A DNA stretch of 64,000 bases from Lunularia cruciata. Lineage: Eukaryota > Streptophyta > Marchantiopsida > Lunulariales > Lunulariaceae. The notes beneath the pieces are model-generated. The model worked only from the letters and a program-made list of their open reading frames with translations. It made no database searches and was not told the DNA's origin. The position numbers were made by a program, and so were the translations under genes. Location of the stretch: positions 13,831,001 to 13,895,000 of the forward strand of contig OX419758.1 of the NCBI GenBank assembly GCA_948567375.1, given 5' to 3'. Positions 45,420 through 57,643 of the stretch are shown piece by piece (the stretch's first letter is position 1; each line of letters begins with the position of its first letter).

Positions 45420-48062
45420 AAGTTAGACTGATTTTACAATCAATCATATAGTTTCACTGAATTTTTCCTAAAAATAAAAATATAGGTCTAAGAGGGTGAA
45501 AGTGAAAGAATAATTAGGGAGGATGAGGTAAATGATTAAACAATTTCTAAATAAGCCTCATGGGATTGATAGGGTTAAGTGATAATTAGGATATGTACAA
45601 AAGTTCCTCTATGTAATATAGCTATGGAGTTCCTTATTTAGTGGGCTTTATTTACCCACATATAATTTATAACATAGATAGATAGGTCAAAAGCAATATC
45701 TATGTCAAAGAAAAGAAATCTTAATGTATGTCTATATTGATTTTATTTGATAATAATATCATATTTAAAGATCAAAATCTATGGGTTTATTTGGATATGT
45801 ACCATAGCATATGTGAAATAAAATAATATAAAAAGCATTTGATTCAAAGGTTCCAAATTACTCATTCAAACACATTTGATTAATGTAGTACAATCAAATG
45901 CCACAAAGAAGATAACATGATGTGCATGGTGGTTTTCTTAAAACCTATGAGATTAGCTATGAGATTTGTACATTAGTCATTGTAAATAACTCAAGAACTA
46001 AAGGATTTGTTACTGTAGTGCAGTTGTATTGTAGAATACATTCCAAGGTTATCAGATTAATAGGTTACTGTTTGCATCGGGTAGATGTTTGAAAGGACAG
46101 GAAGATAATTAATCTAATACTCCCTAGATTGGAGACATATTTCGAAGATTCAAAAACAATTTATGGGGAACATGCTAGTAAAGTATCAACTTCCTGGACG
46201 CTATACACTCAAAACTATTAAAACGGTAGACATATACCTTCACTAGATGTGGGGACAAATTTTAGGTCCTTGCTCAAGTCAACAACCTATTTTCAACACG
46301 CTTGAAATTTGTATCGTAAGAGTTTTTGGTCCACAATCGCCATGCAGAAATGAATGTTGATTGCCCATGATACACTCCAGTACACCCGTTTATCTCATAT
46401 CACTCCCGTATGGTGGAAACACCGGAGAAAGGGATGGAGGTATTTTGAACAAATTCTTCATCTAAGGCTTTTGTTAAATGTTGACTTGTAGCGTGTGATA
46501 ACGAATTCAAATGATTTATTTATTGAGAATGTTCCACCAACAGATACTGGAAAATGCAAACAAACAGTTTGGTTTAGTGTAATGGAGTTACATAAGATAC
46601 GATCCAAAACACAACCACATCAAATATGGAAGTGTTACAGGCTGAAGGGTCTGTTCAAGTGGAACAAAACCTTCTGACTTGAGAGTAGCCGTTGGGAATT
46701 CAAGGTCCTGAGTGTTACAATGTAATAAGTACCGAGTGCTAACAAGTTTATCTACACATCCACTAGGATCGAATGAACTTTATAAATTCTCCTGAAACAC
46801 CATGCGGGACAAGAGTAAAGAGATGATATTCATAAAATGCTTCACCTCGACCAATCTGATGCACCAACCATGAGACTTCAAACCACCAAACTCAGCCTTC
46901 GAATGAAGAAATCGCTTTACAGGAGGGAACTTCATAGAGAAGGCAGATAAAGCAAGAACATCTGTTACAGCCGACGGCAGGTGAAACTGAAGGTTTTGTA
47001 ACCTAATGATTGCAAAACCTTCAGTCAAACCTGACTAGCTAGGAGGCTGAACCTATGAAAACGAACGATGACGACGGAGCATTGTGCTTAAGAGACGTAA
47101 TTACTAAATTCTCTTGAAGCCTGACGAGTTAACATGCAAATACAATCACACTCCCCAATTCTGCAGAAAGCACACATTCTTAAGTAATATTAAATCTATA
47201 AATTTGTTATCTCTCTACCTCCAGGGAACAGCATTAGACACTACCTTTCAACTGTCCTTTTTAGAGTAAAAGTAAAGGGAAGTCTTATTGCCAACTACTG
47301 CAGAGTCCTGAAGATAATGTAAGGCATCTGAGTCCAAGGCCAAAGCCCGTAGATGACCATGGATGAGGTTTGACCAGATTGCCCCTTTTATGTTGCACTT
47401 AAACCTTCTCTATCTTCCCTGTCACCTATAGCTTCAGATAACAGGGGGCTAGAATGTGCTTTGAAGGCTTCGTTAACTGGGTGAGAGATGCTGATTTAGT
47501 TGGAAGAACTGACCGTCAGGACCATGAAACAATTAGTTCTCGTACTCTGCACACTCACTAGGAAGAAAGAGGTGTCCCAGGCACAGAAACGCCGTGTTCT
47601 GCAACGTGACACAAGTACTCACATAAACAAATCGTCAAACAGTTCTGGGCCTTGCACTTTTCTGGGCACTCAACACGTTAACTGCCAACTTGGATGTCAG
47701 CAATCAGGTTAGTGGTTAATGAGGAGGAACGAAATCGTAAACCCAACCTTGAAAAAATGGAACATAAGAAGGAGAGTGGATAAGGACACGCTGTAGTTAG
47801 GATTCAGAATGTTGTTGCAATTCAAGGCTATTCTCAAGGCATCAGATCCGCCAAAATCTCAATAGGAGAAGCTTACTCAATTTAAAGCTCATTTTAAGCG
47901 TGGGAGCCATGTTTGCAGTGGCTCCACGACTTGAAAACCGTTCCCTCCTAAAAAATGGATAACAATATATGCTAAACTCAAGGTTGTGTACAAGAGCAGG
48001 TACACCTTATGTACCAGCTGCGACTCGTTTGTACCTAACTATTGGAAGTGGATCGTAAGAAC
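44640..48062. other. AT-rich intergenic region, no gene recognised
   Basis: Holds a (TA)n tract (45357-45417), long AT-rich stretches (44.9-46.0 kb) and scattered short frames. A minus-strand frame at 46780-47028 and one at 44639-44881 have no recognised motif. The last few hundred bases before 48063 are probably the 3' UTR of the methyltransferase gene. The viral-like block ends somewhere between 44.5 and 44.9 kb. Confidence 0.45.
45357..45417. repeat. (TA)n microsatellite, about 30 units
   Basis: An uninterrupted TA dinucleotide run of about 60 bp. Confidence 0.95.
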
Positions 48063-51000
48063 TCATCTTTCAAAAAGCATCACCATTTCACAATGGCTTG
48101 TATGTGGAAACAAGTCGACAGCCATAGCCTTCACGGGATTATATGGAGTTGATGGAGGCATTTTCTTGACCCGGTTACGTGCTTGGCCGACATTGCTCAG
48201 ACCCTTCCAATTACCACTTCCTTGCCAGCCTCTGCCCTTGTCAGAACTGTTTTCACGGCTTAGAGGAGTGCAAAGCTCCACTGCATTAGCTAACAAGCTC
48301 TGGGGATTGCAAGATATGTACCTGATGATAATCAAGGAGACAGGCAATCAGCACATGACAGGATAGTAACTTAACAAGAATCGGGTAAGTTCTTCCTACT
48401 CAATTAATTTCAAGGTGGCGGTAGTGCTTGATTACTTACACCAGGCGTCGCAACTGCGTATGAAGTCGAAGTGTCTTCAAAACCTGGAAACAGCGGGAAC
48501 AAGAAAACAACAAACTCGATTCAGCAACAGGTCTTGAAGTGCTGCCTTCAAGCTAAAAGTAACTAGTAGACAAGACTTGTAGTCATTGCATACTTTGTAC
48601 AGTCTAGGAAGATGTCTGATCTCACCACAGGATGAAGACCAACTCGTGGAGGATCAACGATTGCCACGATATTCTTGAATCGCTTTTTGTCACTTATATC
48701 ATTTACTTCAGTCTCCTCTTCACCAGCGTCTGCTTCTTCTTCTTCTTCTCTGGACGTTATGTACTCCTTCAGCAAATCCTCCATGCAATCTTCTGCCTGG
48801 ACCATCAAATCAACAGGAAATGCAAAAGTTAACATCAGCCGTCATGAAGCAGACCTGAGTCTGCTACAACGGAAAGAAGTCCTCTCAAGAAGTTGTTATC
48901 GATCATTGTAATGTGTCCCTACATCGAAAATCCACTTGTTAGCGTTATTTCCATGCCGGTAAAAACAAATTGATATTAAAGAGTAGATTATGAGCCACCC
49001 GCATCTCTTTAGACAAACTTGTGCAGCTATTACTCCAACTAACATCCGGAATGTATTCGATCACTTCTATCTGCTATCTTCTCGGTTGACAAGTTGATAG
49101 TCAATGAGAGCAGGAGCACAAAGACCAACCTTGCTGGCAACAAACCGGCAGTTCGTCATGTTGTTTATTTCGGCATTCTTGTTAGCATCAGCTACTGCCG
49201 ATTCATTCATCTCGATTCCCACCACCTATCCATGAATTGACAAAATAAGTTTAAGACGGTCGTAAGCAACCTGAAATTCTCTTTTGATAATAGTATACGC
49301 GGGGCGAGAGAAGGATACAAAAGTTTAGCAGAGGTATGTCAAAATTTGTGCCAATCTACATTGATCGAAATAAGTCATTCGTGTAAAACAAATTACAAAC
49401 CAAAGATAGGTCTTCCTGGAATCTTCTTCGAGAGGTTCCTTAAAGATAAACACATCGGAATAATTTACGAGTAAATGACCTACCATTCCAACCCGATGGG
49501 CCAAGGTCAAACCAATGGTTCCAGTACCACAACATACATCGAAAAGTAGAGTGTCTGGTGTCAATTCAGCCCAGTCCCCTGCTAGCGAGTAAAGTCTTTC
49601 GGCAGCCAGGGTATTCACCTGAAAAGATAATGCGACTGTCTAACTTGATTAGAATTGATTAGCTAACAACTGTCTACCTTCCCCGAACGATACTTCAGAA
49701 GATTACGAAGAACATAACTCGATAGCAGTGAGAACCAGGAGGACGGAGAAGAGGATATCAACCTGGAAGAATGCTGTAGGGGAAATGCGAAATTTTAAAT
49801 TGCTGAGATGATCGTGAATGTAATCAACTGGTTTTTGTCCTTCAGAATGCACCCTTGGGATAGTAAGTGAGTGCAATGGTGCATTGGCAGGTGCAGCATT
49901 TGATACGCCAGTATGATCCTGTAATGAAGCTCAAGCGCATATGTACGATTTAAAACCTTCACACTCCATAAAAACATTCTCAGCCCAAACCCAGCTCCAG
50001 CATCAGAATGTCAACCAGGTATGTCCTCCTTTAGAAGCGAAGTTCAGCTTCTTAACGTAGTGATGTCACTCATAACATACACCTGAGAACCAGCAAGAGA
50101 AAAGACCCTAGTTATCTCAAAGGAACCCACCTGAACAAGCAATGCAGTGAGAGGAAGAGGAGGGACAGCAGAAGATGCCGCTAGCGACAGCTGATCAGCC
50201 ATTTGCTTGTACTCCCTATTCCTCGTTTTCTCCTCCACATGGAGTGGACACACCTGCACAGAAGTGATGCTGGATCAGTGATACTGACTCAATTGGAAGA
50301 GATTTCGGGGAAGATTCTACTAACACAAGAGAAGAAACTCAAGAGAAACACAAGACTTCATCCCTCAATACTCCAATTCCCCAAATGAGCACCTTGTCTT
50401 TATTATATATCAAATAGGATCCACTCAAAGGGAGTTACACCCTTGGATCAAATACATGGATTGGTAACATGTCAGTGAGCTCCACTTTTAAATTAGCTAT
50501 ATAGATTAGTCAATCCTTGTCCTATTTGGTTGGTCAAACAAGTTTTAACAGAGGCAATCTTTGGGGATCTTCTTATAGGAAGCTCAGAACAATATGGGTG
50601 AGGTACTGTGGTACCCACATTTTTTGGTTTTGTTATATTTTCAAGAAGAAATGTACCATCAAAGTCGGATTGAACCCGAATGGCAACAAAAGAAGAAGAA
50701 TTGTGTCTTTGGGTCAAACCCAAAGTAATTTACTTCATGTCAGAAAGCAAGTCAAGGGCAATGCAAAAATGCTGACCTGCACCACAAGCATCACTTCTGT
50801 GATTGGAGCGACATCACCTGGAGTATCTCCAGCAGCAGCTCGACCTTCTCGAACCTGAAACGCGGCCGTTCTTCCATTAATTTGGGAGCCTTCAAAAGAA
50901 GATTCAGAACTGACCTACAATCATTATAAGGTGCAAAATTTTTGTCCCAGAAGCGACTTGAGTAACATTCAAAGCTAAAATTAAATAAAACAAATGGAAA

Positions 51001-54000
51001 CACTCACAGTGAGCATCCGCCAAAATCCCTTGTTGTTCGTCTTATTCCAAACAGACAACTCTGAGCCCTGGACGAACTTTTGGAACGCCGCAGCATATGA
51101 TCGTGCAATATTAGAAACGTTCCGACAATCAGTTGGCTCTGCCACAGCAAGTATACCCTCCCTGTCCGAGACCAAATAAATCGATTCGCGTTAACAGTAA
51201 CTCTGTTAGGACTCCGAACCTAAACTTGGTGAAAACTTATACAAAATTCGTCACTCCCGATTAATACTCAAACTCCAGACGAACTCCATTGATCCAAAAA
51301 AACTTTTTGGGGTGTGTTACCAGACCTGAAGGAGCCTAGTTGAAAGCCTACAGCCCTCGTCCCATCAACTGCGCAACCGATACTGAACTCACACTTGTTG
51401 CGATATCCATCTACAACTGGTGATGCTAGGACTCCTTCCAGGGCACATGGGAGTCCCCCTGTCGAACAGTTTCCAATTAGATACTCATACTTAGTCAATG
51501 TACGTGCCAACAACCACATCATCATGTCTTAAGTTTCAAGTCCCTATATAGTAGAACATACTCTAGCAATCTCTAGCAAGCAGAGTTCTAGGTCAAAAAG
51601 GTACGACATATTCATGGCAGAAAAAGTACACTCGACAATAACAGTTACCGGGTTATGAGGATGACCATACACCCTTAACGCATATTACGACCATGAACCC
51701 CCGCTCTAGCTGGAGGGTGCTTTTATTAAAAAGATAGCAGAAGGAGGAAAAGCCAGGCGTACCTCAAGAGAGAAGGTAATTGTATCATGCGTAGATAAAA
51801 TGGAGAGAGAAAAGGAAGGAGTTTTAAGCAAGAGCCGTAAAGGCGTTGCAATTGTCTTCAAATGCTTAGGGAAACAAATACACGTACGTTCCTATGAGCA
51901 AAAGTAAAGCTGTTGTCGTGCCATTTCCTAGGGAAAGTCCTTTCGCATCTTACCATTATCTCTAGCAGCAACCAGCCAATCGGGCATCAATACCCCTGCT
52001 GGTATTCCCTTGCGGGTATTGCGTGCCTGCATCAAGGGTCAAGGTCAGCCTAGACTTTCGATAAGAAGGCAAGAACTAAGAGGCATGAGCAACCAGAGTA
52101 CACAGTCAATTCCAGAACTAGCTTGCATTGCTCTTTATTGGAAAAATCGCGACGTTCAACCACAAGCTCCGAGGAACGTACTAGTCGCTTGAGAACTTGT
52201 GTTATATCCTCTCTCTTCATGTTGAGCTGTTCCTCGTAAGTCAAGTGCCCGAGAGGAGTCACGGCATCACAGACGTTTTTAACTCGGGTCGTAGCCACTT
52301 GTCCTTCAACACCGTCTCCGTCAGCCATGTCACCATCGTTGCTAGGCTCATTTTTCGATTCGGTGTTCCTTTCCCACGCACGGGGGCGGACATCCGCAAC
52401 TTGTATAGTCTTATTACCAAGCTTTTTGCCCTCCAGTATCTGCTCCAGCCCAGTCCACATGAGGCAACCAGTCGAGCTACTTGTGATTCGATCTCAGTTC
52501 CAACCAAGAGGTAAGGGAATGGCCAACCAAAGAATTTTGAAGTTTGAACATAGTCGCAAGCGCATCAGCTCTCTTGGCAAAGACAGTTTTCTCTTGGAGG
52601 AGTACATTGATGTTCCGACCGGAGAATTCAGTCCGAGTAGGAACAAACGCATAAGCTTAAATTATTCGTACGTAGAGCTCTCTTAAAACGCAATGTTTCC
52701 AATTTTCTGTTTTATTGGACTAAATCCCAAGTTCGGACTCCAGAACAGAGTATCAACATGGAATAAGGAATATGGATAAAGGTTTTCATTAGCAGCTTCA
52801 GCTACGGTATTTTGAAGTTCAGTGCTTTCAGTGATAGCGCGGTGCATTCCAGCGATCATCAAAGCAAATGAACTCTAAGCAACCATGTACTTAGAGAACC
52901 GTCAGATTCTCAACGCGACTGCTAACGAAATACGTACCGAAATGGCCTCATCCACTTGTTCTTGAAACTGAAACCCGACAAACGCTGTATTTACTCCTCT
53001 CCTCTTTTTGGCGGTGAGGAAAGCGACTTTCTGCATTTAGAAACAGCAGGCTGTCAAATCCTGGCTTATTCTCAAGTGTAAGGCGGAGTGACTCGACATA
53101 CTCACCGATATGAAAGGCATTAACCCACAGGCATCATAATGATCTAAAAACCAGTAGCAGAAAGCAAAATGTTAATCACTAAAGCCCGTGTTACAATCCG
53201 AAGAGAAAATTCCAGAGAAAAATTTGAATTCAAAACTTCAAAAGCAGATCTATATTTTCAATGGACTTTTTAAGAGGGGAATGATATTAAGAAAATAAAG
53301 CGAAGAGGGGTTTTATAAAGAGTAATATTATCTGCCTGCGAATTCCTGGACATTAGACAGTCCAATCTCCATATCAATTTCACGGACTTAGGGTTTAACC
53401 AATTGCCAACCAATGGAAGCAGATGCCTAACTCGGAAACACGAGAGGTTGTAGTTCGAACCTAATTATTAGAGAGACAAACTGAGAATGAAGAAACGCGG
53501 GTTTATAGAAGAGGAGTTTCAGATATTACCGAGTCAGTCAAGAATTTCCTAAATTCGTCTTGTGTCCACCTTAGCGGCACGTGAATTATACATTTGTTGA
53601 ACGAAGCACCAGCGGCATCATCTTCAGCTGATTCCTCTTCCATGGAAGTTGGAGCAATCAGTTTGACTGCCTTAGGAGCGGGAGGAGCGTCCCTCAGAAG
53701 ACTCTTGGCACGGTCAGAAGTGGGATCCCAGGTGCCATCAGGCCTAGGCTTCAGCTCATCTTCGCCATGGGCGTACCTACATGCATCCCCATGTCTGCAG
53801 CTCCCCTTGCGAAAGTAAGAACAAAGACTTGTTTTCGTGCGAGGAACATTTGCTACTTCGCCAGATAAATCTGCTGCCAAGGCGTTACTCGAACTCTTGA
53901 CCTCTCCTGTTTTCAGCTGCTTGGCAGGCGGCTCTTCTTCATCTATGGGTCGAGGATGAGCAATATCAATCGGCTCCATAACCTTGCCTCCTTCCAGCAC

Positions 54001-54033
54001 CGTCTTTTTATTCTCGCGACTCTTCCCCATCAT
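48063..54033 (-). CDS. TRM2: CCCH zinc-finger tRNA/rRNA (uracil-C5)-methyltransferase, TRM2/TRMT2A family
   Basis: Fourteen exons on the minus strand: 54033-53530, 53030-52938, 52439-52182, 52026-51954, 51458-51326, 51161-51008, 50854-50777, 50253-50131, 49918-49763, 49618-49484, 49225-49130, 48796-48626, 48483-48440, 48321-48063. All introns are GT-AG and the sum is 2277 nt, giving 758 aa with no internal stop. The product transfers a methyl group from S-adenosylmethionine to C5 of uridine in RNA. Visible are a CCCH finger C71-x7-C79-x5-C85-x3-H89, an RRM-like segment (about 147-200), SAM motif FDVCCGTGTIGL (about 550-561), VDPPR (648-652), the nucleophile in SCNP (C677) and the C-terminal HCEM with E751. 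The CCCH finger plus TrmA-like domain is the plant arrangement (Arabidopsis CCCH protein 24). The start could also be the second Met. Confidence 0.93.
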
Positions 54034-55859
54034 ACCAGGTATGGACTATGCAGCTGCCTACTACAACTGCATACAGACAGTTGAAACGGTCCCGGGCAAG
54101 CAAGTGATCTTATTCCACGGCAGATTCGTGAAGCCCCTCCCCAGTGTCTATGATACTCTCACCTAAGACAGGTACGCTGTCTATTGAAACTCGGCGGCAG
54201 CGAGAATCTCAAAATTTCAAATACCTCAACCCCCAAACGGAGTCCACATTTCGAGATTTCGTAAACCCCTACCCGAGGGTGAAAATGCGCCGTTTCTCTC
54301 GTTCAACTCCAGCCTAATCTCCCGCTATCTATGATATCTTCTTCTACAGTAACCTTCCGCGGTCGACGCGATTAGTAGCGGGGACAACACATACACATTT
54401 CCTAGGCTTTGAACCTGTACACGTCCTCAATACGGTGGGAATTTCCTAAATTTCGGCTCCCGAGGGATGTCGTTGCAGCGACGGTTCATATTCCGAAACG
54501 TGTTCTAGAGCTACAGCGGCTCCGCATTCATCTCGCGATGATGGTTTGGGCTGAAGAGCGATGTGGATTGTTTGTTTGATGTATGTGTCGTAATGATGTG
54601 CTTTACAGCTTTGAGCTGTGCTACTTCCAAGGCTTAGTACATTGGGGTGCACATTCACTATTCGAACTGTTTCGTGCGCAATATTCATTTCGTCGGTATA
54701 CTAGAGTACTTGAAGTTGGTTGGGCCTGAATTCAAACTGGTACTTGTTCAACGATCGCGATACAAAATTTACCAAATATGGCTTGGTATGTTTCCTGTCG
54801 TTCGGATATATGCCTCTTGTTTTGATGTCACTGTTCATATGAACGATCGGCCAGTGGTTTATCGGCAGACTGAATTCGTCCTTTCTGGGAGAAACAATGA
54901 TCCTCAGTTTAGGGCACACGTTTGCAATAATACTATGCAAACACTCCTTGAACGCTTCGTTGAGCGAAAGGGCGAGTGTACCCTAAAATAAGTCATCGTT
55001 ACGGAGTTTATCGACGTAAGTACACGAGGAGGGTACATGAGATACAATTCCATTCGAAAGACGGGCTTCTCTTCTGGCTATTTTATCGACAATCACATGC
55101 CGGATCCCAAAAGTCAGTCCTCAGTAACAGCCTCCAACAGTAACACGATCTACAGGAACGGACAATCTCTTTACTGCATAGATTGCTAACGACCCACAAG
55201 TGGCCGTTCACAATACTCTGCGACAAACAACCTGGTACAGAGATTCCTCTACGTGGACCACGATGTCAGTAACTAGGGGGGATATTGCTCAAAACTGGCT
55301 ACTGAAAAACAGTGATATGAATGACAGAGCGAAGATATAATGGAAACCGCTTACAAGGTTTATCTAATGTACGGCCGCAGTTGTAATCTAAGTGTTCGAA
55401 GTTACAGATTCAGTGTCGATAGCAACATATTGTATGTCTCAATATGTTTCCTGCTTCACTCTTACAATCGGTTCTACACATTACCTCGAGACTAAAGGCT
55501 CCCAGAGATAATCCGCTCGAGTGCTACTAAAAACATTCCCCGCGGTGAGCAGTAAAACGGGAAACATGACGCACGTGCTTCAACCAAAACTTAAAGAAAG
55601 AGCATTGCAAGAAAGAACTTCCACCTTCGTATCCAACCCAACGATATACTTCCATAAATTCCGCAGCCAAACGAGAATCAGTTGATCAGCATGAGCTGAT
55701 GTGAAGAGCTCTATGACCTGTTATGATAACCTCAATTGAGAATTCGTCTTCAAACAGGTAAAATTTCACTGTCCTGTATGCCTACTGATTTACAGACTCC
55801 CTGTGTAATTGAACTGCGGGGCTCCTAATTGAGATTAGAAAAGCTGATTTCCAGACAAT
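54034..55859. other. Intergenic: promoter side of TRM2, 3' side of RPL27A
   Basis: 54034-54450 is the likely promoter and leader of the methyltransferase gene, with CTCAACCCCCAAACGG-like sequence. A 114-aa plus-strand frame at 54647-54991 has no recognised motif and an overlapping minus-strand frame, so it is not called. 55500-55859 is the likely 3' UTR of RPL27A. Confidence 0.5.
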
Positions 55860-56300
55860 CTAGGCAGTCAGAATGACGGCACCACCAGCTTCCTTGATCT
55901 TCTTCTCGGCGAGCTTGGAGAAAAACTTGGCCTTGACGACCATAGGTTGAGTGGGAAGACCACCCTTTCCAAGTACCTTGAAGTATCCGTGCTGAGTTAC
56001 ATCCAACAATGGAGCTGCTGAATCCCCGCTGGCTTTCTCCCTGATGGCTTCCGGCACCAAGGACCACAACTTAACCACGTTCACAATCGGGCAGTGGAAT
56101 TTGTTCATTGTCTTGTGGAAATACCTCATACCGACCTTTCCGAAGTATCCAGGATGCCACTTGTCGAACAAAATTCGGTGGTGGTGCATACCTCCGGCAT
56201 TACCACGACCTCCAGGATGCTTCCGGTGCTTGCCGACTCGTCCATGTCCAGCGCTCACATGTCCTCTCTTCTTACGATTCTTTTTCAGTCGCGTTGTCAT
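55860..56300 (-). CDS. RPL27A: 60S ribosomal protein L27a (uL15)
   Basis: Complete 146-aa intronless frame of the normal family length. It has the strongly basic, glycine- and histidine-rich N-terminus typical of the family ([20 protein letters not shown], then [20 protein letters not shown]), the conserved [10 protein letters not shown] segment, and the C-terminal [19 protein letters not shown]. It is a structural protein of the large cytosolic ribosomal subunit, near the peptidyl-transferase side. It lies between TRM2 and RAD9 on the same strand but as a separate transcription unit. A telo-box about 120 bp upstream of the start fits coordinated expression of plant ribosomal protein genes in dividing cells. 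Confidence 0.97.
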   Translation of the reverse strand: MTTRLKKNRKKRGHVSAGHGRVGKHRKHPGGRGNAGGMHHHRILFDKWHPGYFGKVGMRYFHKTMNKFHCPIVNVVKLWSLVPEAIREKASGDSAAPLLDVTQHGYFKVLGKGGLPTQPMVVKAKFFSKLAEKKIKEAGGAVILTA

Positions 56301-56420
56301 CTCGACTCCTGGAAATCACGACCCTCAGAGACCTCCGATACAGGTCGCACGCAACTACAGAGAAAAAGAACGAGAGCAGATTGACGAGCGCTCTCTTGAC
56401 CGGAGCCCGTACCCTCAGCT

Positions 56421-56437
56421 TTAGGGTTAGGGTTTGG
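56421..56437 (-). promoter_or_regulatory. Telo-box of RPL27A
   Basis: On the minus strand CCAAACCCTAACCCTAA carries two overlapping AAACCCTAA/ACCCTAA units, 121 bp upstream of the ATG. Telo-boxes are common just upstream of, or within, the 5' leader of plant ribosomal protein genes. Confidence 0.75.
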
Positions 56438-57643
56438 GGAGATCCTGTTTTCCCACATATCAAAAGTGCTCAATTGGTCGAACATCTCAACAGTGCAGGA
56501 GCTCTAGACCCGTTCTCCGACGGCAGTTGGTGCTGATACAACGGAGACGTCAAGAAAGGAACGGCAACAGAGGTTCATCTTCCGCCCTCTTCGTTCTGCC
56601 GTCCACTACGACACGAGTTACGCGACCTCAATTGCGTGATACCAATAAGATACTCACGGACGGCCGTCTGCAGAACAGACCGTCCATTAGATTGTGCGTA
56701 TTTAAAACTCGTTGATATATTTTTGAGAGGTTGTGGTGAAAACTCACATTGTCAATCGGGAAATATTGCTCACGGCTTGACGCGGAAGATACACTAATTG
56801 ATAGTAACAGCCGTGCTCGTACAGTTTCGTGTGGTGTTCATTCCATCAAGCTGCGCCGATGTTGATTGGTAGTGGCAAACAAGGCCCAGCACTGTAGTTA
56901 GACTATGCACTATTAAGTCACCAAAATATCAAAGTATCAACGTCACCTTCACTGTACGAGGGGCTACACAACCAGAAGAGATCTGAAACTCTCGTTGGTA
57001 GAAGTAGAAATCATCAAAACTCCCGTTAGAGGACTCATTGCAGCCGTGTCAAGCTGCGGCACAAAACGCTAGTTTTTGAGTACCGTACTTCTTATTGCTT
57101 TGTCTCGTGTTTAAGGTGCACAACCGTTTCTTACATCTCCTCTGATAAACCGTGTCTAACGAGCAGTAAACGGAATGTGGAGTCTCTTGATGTAAACCTC
57201 GTGTCCAGGATATCGCAAAGAACTTGACTGCTTTTCAGTAGCAATGCATAAATGTGCTTGGAACAAGTGATTCATCAGATCAAACACCGGTTTCAACATT
57301 TCTTGTAATATACAAATGTCAGATGGGGTGTATCGATTAATCAAGTTGTGTGTTCTAAGGGGTGCTTGAAGCCCTAGAGAGAATACCACTTGAAGGAGGA
57401 TTCCGCTCCTTACCACCCAGCTTTATTCAATATATCTCTGAAAGTTTAAGCTACCTATGCGCTCCAGTACTAGTTGCTTACAAGGTATGCTACATTGGTT
57501 TTGTAGTGGCATCTACAACGCGTTGTGTTCCGAACGTTCTGAGTGAACGTTTGTATTTACCTATTATACTTTTACGACCCCTTTTTGTTTGGAGATGAGA
57601 AACGGTGGAACGTTACTACTCTTCTCGTTGACTAGTGTTTCTA
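56438..57643. other. Intergenic, no gene recognised
   Basis: Upstream of RPL27A and downstream of RAD9. Short frames on both strands (for example minus 57156-57416) lack any motif. The part next to 57643 is the probable RAD9 3' UTR. Confidence 0.5.

Noticed and set aside
48632-48911. Ser-rich and Phe-rich plus-strand frames
   Set aside because: They are antisense to the Glu-rich exon 12 of the methyltransferase gene.
53105-53142. Mini-exon with GT-AG ends inside intron 1 of the methyltransferase gene
   Set aside because: At 38 nt it breaks the frame. Joining exon 1 directly to 53030 keeps phase and matches the family.
54647-54991. 114-aa plus-strand open frame between TRM2 and RPL27A
   Set aside because: No recognised motif, an overlapping antisense frame, and it is in likely promoter/intergenic DNA.
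56044-56715. Open frames opposite RPL27A and across its promoter
   Set aside because: They are shadows of the conserved ribosomal protein frame on the other strand.
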